In this document: piece after piece, positions 7,220 through 12,187 of the stretch
How positions within the stretch are numbered: position 1 is the first letter of the stretch
How the letters are laid out: every line of letters starts with the position of its first letter
NCBI GenBank assembly: GCA_943331855.1
Contig: CALQNE010000086.1
Coordinates: forward strand, 1-12,187
Direction of reading: 5' to 3'
From: Bordetella parapertussis
GTDB lineage: Bacteria; Pseudomonadota; Gammaproteobacteria; Burkholderiales; Burkholderiaceae_B
Length of the DNA stretch: 12,187 nt
Program-made: the position numbers and the translations under genes
Notes under the pieces: model-generated
What the model was told of the DNA's origin: nothing
What the model saw: only the letters and a program-made list of their open reading frames with translations
The model's database searches: none

Positions 7220-8154
7220 ACCGATCGCCTCAAAAACATACCCGCCAAACCGCGCGGAGCAAACAGCACAATGACCAAGAGCAAAACGCCGAGCGGTAAG
7301 TGCCAGTAGTCGGTATAGAGTCGCAAAAATTCCTCAAGCAACAGCATCACTGCCGCGCCCACCACGCCTCCAAAGCGCAAGCCAATACCGCCAACAATAA
7401 CCATAATGATGAGATTGGCCGACGCCGTCCAATGCATCAAACTTGGGGATACAAATAAATTATGGTTGGCTAACAAAGCACCTGCCAACCCAGCCAACGC
7501 ACCCGCAAACACAAAAGCGACCAGCTTGATCCGCAATACTGGATAACCCAGCGCCTGCATCCGCGTTTCGTTCTCGCGGATGCCTTGCAATGCACGGCCA
7601 AAGCGTGCATTCACCATACGGTGCATCAGCCACAAGCACAGAGCAACGATGACTAAGACCAGATAATAAAACTGGGTGTCGCTCGCCAAACTCAATCCAG
7701 GCAACACCGAGGGTGCCGAAAGATTGATGCCATCTTCGCCGCCGTATTGACGCAATGAAATAAAGAGATAAAAGACCATCTGTGCGAAGGCAAGCGTGAT
7801 CATGATGAAATACACACCACGCGTGCGCAGCGAAATTGCACCGATCAACAAAGCCAACACTCCAGCGACAAGCATCGCCAGCGGCCAGACAACAATAGCC
7901 TGGCTGTAGCCCTGTGCCGACAAAATTGCCACCACATAAGCCCCTGCACCAAAAAAAGCTGCATGACCCAACGCAACCATGCCACCATAGCCCAAAATGA
8001 AATTCAAACTACTAGCAGCCAAGGCGTAGATCAACACGCGCCGTACAAAAGAAACATAAAACCCAAGATCAAGCGCTGGCGCAATCAACGGAAACAGCGC
8101 GAGCAACAGCAAGCATCCGAGAGGCAACCACGTGGAGCCTAAGTGCTTGATCAT
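7216..8154 (-). CDS. livM: HAAT-family ABC transporter permease (LivM type)
   Basis: A 312-residue inner-membrane permease. Hydrophobic segments suggest about nine or ten helices, including roughly 9-29, 38-56, 59-79, 88-108, 113-134, 162-180, 210-230, 246-270 and 286-300. Family motifs are LGYGGMVALGHAAFFGAGAY (54-73), the Arg-Gly-Val-Tyr-Phe segment at 112-116, GGEDGI (138-143) and the ATPase-docking loop GRALQGIRENETRMQALG (186-203), then GGIGLRFGGVVGAA (255-268). The ATG shares a base with the livH stop (TGATG), implying coupled translation. It pairs with LivH to form the substrate channel. Nothing in the sequence is broken or missing. Confidence 0.94.
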   Translation of the reverse strand: MIKHLGSTWLPLGCLLLLALFPLIAPALDLGFYVSFVRRVLIYALAASSLNFILGYGGMVALGHAAFFGAGAYVVAILSAQGYSQAIVVWPLAMLVAGVLALLIGAISLRTRGVYFIMITLAFAQMVFYLFISLRQYGGEDGINLSAPSVLPGLSLASDTQFYYLVLVIVALCLWLMHRMVNARFGRALQGIRENETRMQALGYPVLRIKLVAFVFAGALAGLAGALLANHNLFVSPSLMHWTASANLIIMVIVGGIGLRFGGVVGAAVMLLLEEFLRLYTDYWHLPLGVLLLVIVLFAPRGLAGMFLRRSV

Positions 8155-9074
8155 CAGCCACGCGCCGGAAATAAACCCGCGGGCCTAAACACCAGCACCA
8201 CGGCCATTAAGATATAAATCGCGATCGCTGCCAACGTAGGGCCCACACTTGAGGCCACTGCCGGAGAAAAAAACAGTTTAAGTAAAGTCGGCAAGAAGGC
8301 CCGCCCCGCTGTGTCGACAAAGCCCACTAACAACGCCCCGACAAAAGCGCCGCGCATCGAACCAATGCCCCCAATCACGATGCACACCAAGACCAAGATC
8401 AGGATTTGCTCACCCATGCCCGCTTGGATGGCTGTAATTGGACCGAGCAGTGCACCCGCCAAGGCCGCCAAAACTGCACCCAACACAAACACGCCAAGAA
8501 ACAACAGGGGGACCCGTACTCCCATTAACGTCGCCATCTGTCGATTAGAAGCACCCGCGCGCACCAACACCCCAGCGCGCGTTCTGGTCACAAACAAATA
8601 CAACCCAAGCGCCACTGCCAAACCCACGGCGATGATAAGTAGGCGATAGGCGGGATACAGGAAATCAGGCGATAGTTGTACCGGGCCTGATAGCCCGGCG
8701 GGCATATTCATCATCATGGGGGCGGGACCCCAGATCATTTTGACGACGTCATTCGCAATCAAAATCACCGCGAACGTACCAAGCACTTGCGCCAGATGAT
8801 CGCGCACCACCAACTTGCGTACCAGAACCAGTTCAAGCACCAAACCGACCAAGCCGGTGACCACTGCGGCTACCAGGACCGCCGCCACAAATGATCCAGT
8901 GACTTGCATGGTTTGCGCAGCGACATAGGCACCCGCCATGTACAGCGAGCCGTGTGCGACATTCAAGATGTCCAAAATGCCAAACACCAGCGTCAGGCCT
9001 GCTGCGATCAAAAACAGCATCAAGCCAAACTGCAAGCCATTGAGCAATTGCTCGGCAATCAGCGTGCCACTCAT
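8154..9074 (-). CDS. livH: HAAT-family ABC transporter permease (LivH type)
   Basis: The second inner-membrane permease, 306 residues from the start at 9074. That Met was chosen because AAAGG lies 8 nt before it and the product then starts just ahead of the conserved LLNGLQFGLMLFLIAAGLTL region. The frame's upstream extension to 9146 would overlap the binding-protein gene and adds polar residues unlike LivH. Motifs include ILNVAHGSLYMAGAY (36-50), RAGASNRQMATLMGV (172-186, the docking-loop region), GPITAIQAGMG (211-221) and GGIGSMRGAFVGALLVG (235-251). Multiple hydrophobic helices fill the rest. It follows the binding-protein gene after 28 nt and precedes livM with a one-base overlap. Confidence 0.94.
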   Translation of the reverse strand: MSGTLIAEQLLNGLQFGLMLFLIAAGLTLVFGILDILNVAHGSLYMAGAYVAAQTMQVTGSFVAAVLVAAVVTGLVGLVLELVLVRKLVVRDHLAQVLGTFAVILIANDVVKMIWGPAPMMMNMPAGLSGPVQLSPDFLYPAYRLLIIAVGLAVALGLYLFVTRTRAGVLVRAGASNRQMATLMGVRVPLLFLGVFVLGAVLAALAGALLGPITAIQAGMGEQILILVLVCIVIGGIGSMRGAFVGALLVGFVDTAGRAFLPTLLKLFFSPAVASSVGPTLAAIAIYILMAVVLVFRPAGLFPARG

Positions 9075-9102
9075 CGAGGTACCTTTTGCCGAGCCGAGAG
9101 AC

Positions 9103-10269
9103 TTACTTTTTGCATTCGCCCACGTAAACGTCTTGGTACGAATCAAACACCTTGCCGACTAACTTATTAGTGATGCGGCCATCAGTACCCTTCTCAACCA
9201 CACGAACGTACAGGGCCTGAATCGGAAAGTTATTTGCGCCATACTTGAACTCACCGCGTACCGAAGAGAAATCAGCTTTTTTCAAGGCAGCAATCACAGC
9301 TTCACGGTCGGCGACTTTGCCACCCGTAGCCTTGACTGCTGCGTCGATCGCCATGATGGTGTCATAGGCTTGAGCGGCATACACAGCGGGGTAGCGATTG
9401 TTATATTCTTTACGAAACGCCTCGACAAATTTTTTGTTCTGCGCATTGTCTAAGTCGTGCGCCCACTGAGCGGTGTTAAACATCCCGATCAACGGCTCAC
9501 CAACCGCCTGAATGACATCTTCATCTGCTGAGAACCCGGGGCCAACAAGCTTCACACTTTGGTTCAAGCCTGCCGAGACAAACTGTTTCACAAAATTAAT
9601 GCCCATTCCGCCCGGCAAGAAAATGTAAAGCGCATCAGGCTTGACATCGCGAATTTGCGCCAATTCAGCCGCGTAATCAATCTGACCAAGCTTGGTGTAC
9701 ACCTCTTGATTTGGAGCAAGTTTGTAGCCGCGCTTAAAGCCATTTAAAGCATCTTTGCCGGCCGGATAATCGGGGGCAATGATGACCATTTTTTTGAAGC
9801 CACGGTCGGCAGCGACTTTACCAGCTGCCTCGTGAAAGGCATCGTTTTGGTATGACACGCCAAACCAGTAGTCGTTGCACTGGGCGCCCGCAAACTGGCT
9901 AGGGCCCGGGTTGTTTGACAGGTAAGGGACTTTGGCTGCGAACAAGGCTGGGCCAACGGCTAACGCCACGTTTGAGCCGATCGGCCCAGTGAAGAAATCA
10001 ATCTTATCGCGCTGGATGTAACGCGTCACCAACTGCCGCGCCTGATCTGGGTTACCACCCATGTCGGTCTGAATAAACTCAGCGGGCTGCCCGCCTAACT
10101 TGTTGCCAAGCTGCTTGATCGCAAGATTAAAGCCGTCGCGCGCTTCGGCACCCAGTGCCGCAAACGGACCCGACAAATCGTTTGCAATACCGACCTTGAT
10201 CGGGGTTTGTGCAAGTGCAATGGCGGGCAAGAGTAAGGCCGCTGCAACGAGGTTTTTAAACAGACGCAT
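9103..10269 (-). CDS. livK: Periplasmic substrate-binding protein of the HAAT importer (LivK-like)
   Basis: A 388-residue type 1 periplasmic binding protein that delivers ligand to LivHM. Residues 1-20 (MRLFKNL, then a hydrophobic core ending AIALA) form a Sec signal peptide with likely cleavage before Gln21. The mature protein starts TPIKVGIANDLSGPFAALG, the family's first strand and ligand loop. Later segments include DFFTGPIGSNVALAVGP (91-107), PDYPAGKDALNGFKRGY (166-182) and VYAAQAYDTIMAIDAA (296-311). Cys131 and Cys386 are the only cysteines of the mature protein and could form a disulfide (inference). The start is set by a near-perfect AGGAGG 6 nt upstream; the frame extends further to 10455 but without signal-peptide logic. 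The ligand is not identifiable; related proteins bind aliphatic or aromatic amino acids, amides or aromatic acids. Confidence 0.92.
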   Translation of the reverse strand: MRLFKNLVAAALLLPAIALAQTPIKVGIANDLSGPFAALGAEARDGFNLAIKQLGNKLGGQPAEFIQTDMGGNPDQARQLVTRYIQRDKIDFFTGPIGSNVALAVGPALFAAKVPYLSNNPGPSQFAGAQCNDYWFGVSYQNDAFHEAAGKVAADRGFKKMVIIAPDYPAGKDALNGFKRGYKLAPNQEVYTKLGQIDYAAELAQIRDVKPDALYIFLPGGMGINFVKQFVSAGLNQSVKLVGPGFSADEDVIQAVGEPLIGMFNTAQWAHDLDNAQNKKFVEAFRKEYNNRYPAVYAAQAYDTIMAIDAAVKATGGKVADREAVIAALKKADFSSVRGEFKYGANNFPIQALYVRVVEKGTDGRITNKLVGKVFDSYQDVYVGECKK

Positions 10270-10275
10270 GAGAGG

Positions 10276-10281
10276 CCTCCT
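10276..10281 (-). promoter_or_regulatory. Strong Shine-Dalgarno fixing the binding-protein start
   Basis: AGGAGG, a full match to the anti-Shine-Dalgarno, sits 6 nt before the ATG at 10269. It rules out the longer open frame reaching 10455 and fits the high expression expected of a periplasmic binding protein relative to its membrane partners. Confidence 0.85.
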
Positions 10282-10287
10282 GGGCAC

Positions 10288-10327
10288 GATAATTATTAGC
10301 GTCAAATAGTAGCAGGTGATAATTGTT
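10288..10327. repeat. Direct repeat GATAATTRTT in the divergent promoter region
   Basis: Two copies, GATAATTATT (10288-10297) and GATAATTGTT (10318-10327), match at 9 of 10 positions and start exactly 30 bp apart, close to three helical turns. They lie between the divergent importer and Bug-receptor genes, and the second abuts a candidate -35 box. The arrangement is compatible with a regulator site, though AT-rich short repeats can occur by chance. Confidence 0.4.
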
Positions 10328-10356
10328 TTGCCACGCCGAAGTTTTGCGGCCAAAAT
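10328..10356 (+). promoter_or_regulatory. Candidate sigma-70 promoter for the Bug receptor gene
   Basis: TTGCCA (10328-10333, five of six consensus -35 bases) and CAAAAT (10351-10356, four of six -10 bases) are separated by the ideal 17 nt. Transcription would start near 10363, about 20 nt before the ATG at 10383. No comparable clear promoter was found for the minus-strand importer. Confidence 0.35.
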
Positions 10357-10382
10357 GTAAGTTAAACCAAAGGAAACGAGTG

Positions 10383-11360
10383 ATGAAACACCAAAATCTG
10401 CTAATCCGACTGGCTTGTCTGGCAAGTTTGCTCGTCTTCTGTATCCAAACCCCACTGTCTCACGCGCAAGACCGCGCGATTCGCCTCATTGTGCCTTTCC
10501 CACCCGGCGGATCCACAGATATCACCGCGCGCCTGCTCGCCGAGCCAATGACTCGCATACTGGGCCAGACGGTCATCGTTGAAAATCGAGGCGGTGCTGG
10601 GGGGTCAATTGGCATGATGGAGGTTGCCAAGGCTGCCCCTGATGGGTCAATCTTTGGGGTCGCAACGGTCTCAACGCACGGGGTGAACCCTGCTGTTTAT
10701 AAAAGCCTTCCGTATGATCCCATCAAAAACTTTGCCCCCGTGACCGAGTTGGTACAGGCGCCTGGCGTCTTGGTGGTGCACCCCAGTCTGCCCGTCAATA
10801 CTTTTGCCGAGCTTCTGGCCTACCTGAAAGCAAATCCCGACAAATTAAGCTATGCCTCAACCGGCAATGGCACGATCAGCCAGATGTGGGCCGAGCTCTT
10901 TAAAACCACCACCGGGACAGCGATGGTTCATGTCCCGTACAAAGGCGCGGGCCCTGCACTGACGGGCATACTTGGCGGACAAGTCGCGGTCTATTTCGAT
11001 CAAGTCGCCTCGGCGATGCCGCATATTCATTCTGGTAAATTGCGTGCCCTCGCGGTGTCATGGCCAACCCGCCTTGAGCCTCTGCCAGACGTACCCACCT
11101 ACGCCGAAGTTGGCTTCGCTTCAAATAATGACCCGTCATGGTTCGGCCTGGTAGCACCGGCAGGCACCCCGGCTGCGACGATTCAACGCATGCGCGACGC
11201 GGCCGCCAAAGCGGTCAATGAACCCGCTGTGCGCGAGCGGCTTGCAAGCTTGGGCTTGTTTCCAGCTGGCACGACCCCGGCTCAGTTTGGCGAAACCATT
11301 CGTAAAGAGATTGAAAAAATGCAGGGTTTGGCGAAGCAAACCGGCATTTCAATCGAGTAA
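10383..11360 (+). CDS. Bug-family (TctC-like) periplasmic receptor
   Basis: A 325-residue extracytoplasmic solute receptor of the Bug/TctC family, which captures carboxylates or related small molecules in the periplasm and is heavily expanded in Burkholderiales. The N-terminus MKHQNLLIRL plus a hydrophobic stretch ending SHA gives a Sec signal peptide, cut before Gln29. Family motifs are IRLIVPFPPGGSTDITARLL (33-52), VENRGGAGGSIG (66-77), LPYDPIKNFAPVT (109-121), VLVVHPSLPV (129-138), SYASTGNGT (156-164), HVPYKGAGPAL (183-193) and WFGLVAPAGTP (253-263). No TctA/TctB transporter subunits are nearby, so it is an orphan receptor here. The ATG at 10383 has AAGGA about 9 nt upstream; a TTG-initiated extension is unlikely. 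The hydrolase gene follows after 6 nt, suggesting a shared transcript. Confidence 0.94.
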   Translation: MKHQNLLIRLACLASLLVFCIQTPLSHAQDRAIRLIVPFPPGGSTDITARLLAEPMTRILGQTVIVENRGGAGGSIGMMEVAKAAPDGSIFGVATVSTHGVNPAVYKSLPYDPIKNFAPVTELVQAPGVLVVHPSLPVNTFAELLAYLKANPDKLSYASTGNGTISQMWAELFKTTTGTAMVHVPYKGAGPALTGILGGQVAVYFDQVASAMPHIHSGKLRALAVSWPTRLEPLPDVPTYAEVGFASNNDPSWFGLVAPAGTPAATIQRMRDAAAKAVNEPAVRERLASLGLFPAGTTPAQFGETIRKEIEKMQGLAKQTGISIE

Positions 11361-11366
11361 GACAAG

Positions 11367-12187
11367 ATGAGTCAATTGCCACTGGATCGCGCCGCACGCG
11401 ACCTGCAATACAACGCGCGCGCGACCGTCCCTGATATCGCACCGATGTTGCGTGACTATGCATCAATCAGCGCGCAGGCTAGAGCAACCCTGCCTTGCGC
11501 ACTGAACGTTGCCTATGGGCAACACCCAGACGAAACCCTAGATATTTTCCCTGCTCAAGGCGAGAGCCCCGGCCCCGTACTGATCTATCTACATGGGGGA
11601 TACTGGCGGCTACTCTCAAAAGACGACTCAAGTTTTATGGCGCCCACCTTAACCCGGGCTGGCATCACCGTCGTCGCAGTCAATTACTCGCTTGCCCCCG
11701 CGGTCACGCTCGACCACATCGTGGATCAAACCCGTCGGGCCGTGGCTTGGGTACATCACCACATCGAACAACATCACGGCGATGGCCAGCGTTTGGTGAT
11801 TGCCGGCAGCTCGGCGGGCGGGCATCTTGCGGGGATGGTGCTCGCAAGCGGGTGGCAACAAAACTATGGCATGGATTCGGCTGCAATAGCGGGTGCAGTC
11901 TTGCTGAGCGGCCTGTACGACCTGACCCCACTGGTCGACACCCACATCAATGACTGGATGCATCTGAGCCTTGCGGATGCGCACCGCAATAGCCCAATCT
12001 TTGCATTGCCCGAACAGGGAGCACCAATTTTGGTCAGCTATGGCTCAAATGAGACTGCCGAATTCAAACGCCAGTCCCAAGATTACCTAACTGCTTGGCA
12101 GGCCAGAGGCTTTGAGGCCGAATATGTCGACATGCCAGACACCAATCATTTTGATTTAGTGCTGCATTTAAACCGACTTGAGAGCCC
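11367..12187 (+). CDS. Alpha/beta hydrolase, kynurenine formamidase/carboxylesterase type (C-terminus cut by window edge)
   Basis: An open frame of 273 codons running off the window end, beginning MSQLPLDRAARDLQYNARA 6 nt after the Bug stop. It shows the alpha/beta-hydrolase layout: oxyanion-hole motif HGGYW (76-80, inside VLIYLHGGYWRLLSKDD), nucleophile elbow GSSAGGHLAG (147-156) with Ser149, then GSNETAEFKRQS (226-237) and the late histidine in NHFDLVL (His261). HGGYW plus an (E/D)xxEFxRQS segment is typical of kynurenine-formamidase-like arylformamidases and related esterases. The third triad residue appears to be Glu229, where the eukaryotic enzyme has Asp; this is an alignment by eye. 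There is no signal peptide, so it is cytosolic. Formamidase, ester or amide hydrolysis are all possible. No other kynurenine-pathway gene is visible, so I leave the substrate open. Only a short C-terminal tail should be missing. Confidence 0.88.
   Translation, partial: MSQLPLDRAARDLQYNARATVPDIAPMLRDYASISAQARATLPCALNVAYGQHPDETLDIFPAQGESPGPVLIYLHGGYWRLLSKDDSSFMAPTLTRAGITVVAVNYSLAPAVTLDHIVDQTRRAVAWVHHHIEQHHGDGQRLVIAGSSAGGHLAGMVLASGWQQNYGMDSAAIAGAVLLSGLYDLTPLVDTHINDWMHLSLADAHRNSPIFALPEQGAPILVSYGSNETAEFKRQSQDYLTAWQARGFEAEYVDMPDTNHFDLVLHLNRLES

Noticed and set aside
9075..9102. AGGTACCT palindrome between the binding-protein gene and livH
   Set aside because: An 8-bp palindrome without flanking symmetry or loop; better explained as part of the livH ribosome-site region.
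9075..9146. Longer LivH start within the binding-protein gene
   Set aside because: The extra residues are polar and unlike LivH, and the ATG at 9074 has a good AAAGG site.
10270..10455. Longer binding-protein frame reaching past the divergent promoter and into the Bug gene
   Set aside because: It would bury the signal peptide and overlap the divergent gene; AGGAGG fixes the start at 10269.
11495..11984. Open frames on both strands in this stretch
   Set aside because: They lie across the alpha/beta hydrolase, whose frame holds HGGYW and GSSAGG motifs and runs unbroken to the window end.
1..12187. Mobile element, CRISPR array, tRNA, rRNA or phage genes
   Set aside because: No transposase, integrase, repeat-spacer pattern, terminal inverted repeats or cloverleaf-like sequence was found; gene content is core metabolism and transport.

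Overview
The window looks like a chromosomal core region of a betaproteobacterium, most likely an Alcaligenaceae-type member of Burkholderiales. The grounds are the yqgE-ruvX-pyrR-pyrB-pyrC gene order, a rubredoxin gene divergent from a thiD-like/thiE/hemL cluster, an orphan tripartite-tricarboxylate-type (Bug) receptor, a HAAT (Liv-type) ABC transporter and moderate-to-high GC. The assignment rests on gene content and protein motifs only. No RNA genes, insertion sequences, CRISPR arrays or phage genes were seen, and nearly all of the sequence is coding.

Region 1 (1-2811, minus strand): rubredoxin, YqgE/AlgH, RuvX, PyrR, aspartate carbamoyltransferase and the N-terminus of dihydroorotase. The last five genes overlap or lie at most 10 nt apart, so they read as one operon that ends in the first committed steps of pyrimidine synthesis. 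Region 2 (2940-5736, plus strand): an atypical ThiD-family protein, thiamine phosphate synthase ThiE and glutamate-1-semialdehyde aminotransferase HemL, tightly packed. A 128-nt divergent intergenic region separates them from rubredoxin.

Region 3 (5745-10269, minus strand): a complete five-gene HAAT importer, transcribed in the order binding protein, LivH, LivM, LivG, LivF, and convergent with hemL across 8 nt. Its substrate cannot be read from the sequence. Region 4 (10383-12187, plus strand): a Bug-type periplasmic receptor followed after 6 nt by an alpha/beta hydrolase of the kynurenine-formamidase/carboxylesterase type. The hydrolase runs off the window and is missed by simple ORF calling because it has no stop codon here. 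A 113-nt divergent region between regions 3 and 4 carries a direct repeat next to a candidate promoter.

No clearly new system is present. The observations most worth following are the ThiD homologue, which has lost several kinase motifs and gained an acidic insertion; the two transporter ATPases, whose non-consensus residues fall in the same composite ATP site; and the Bug/hydrolase pair divergent from the importer.
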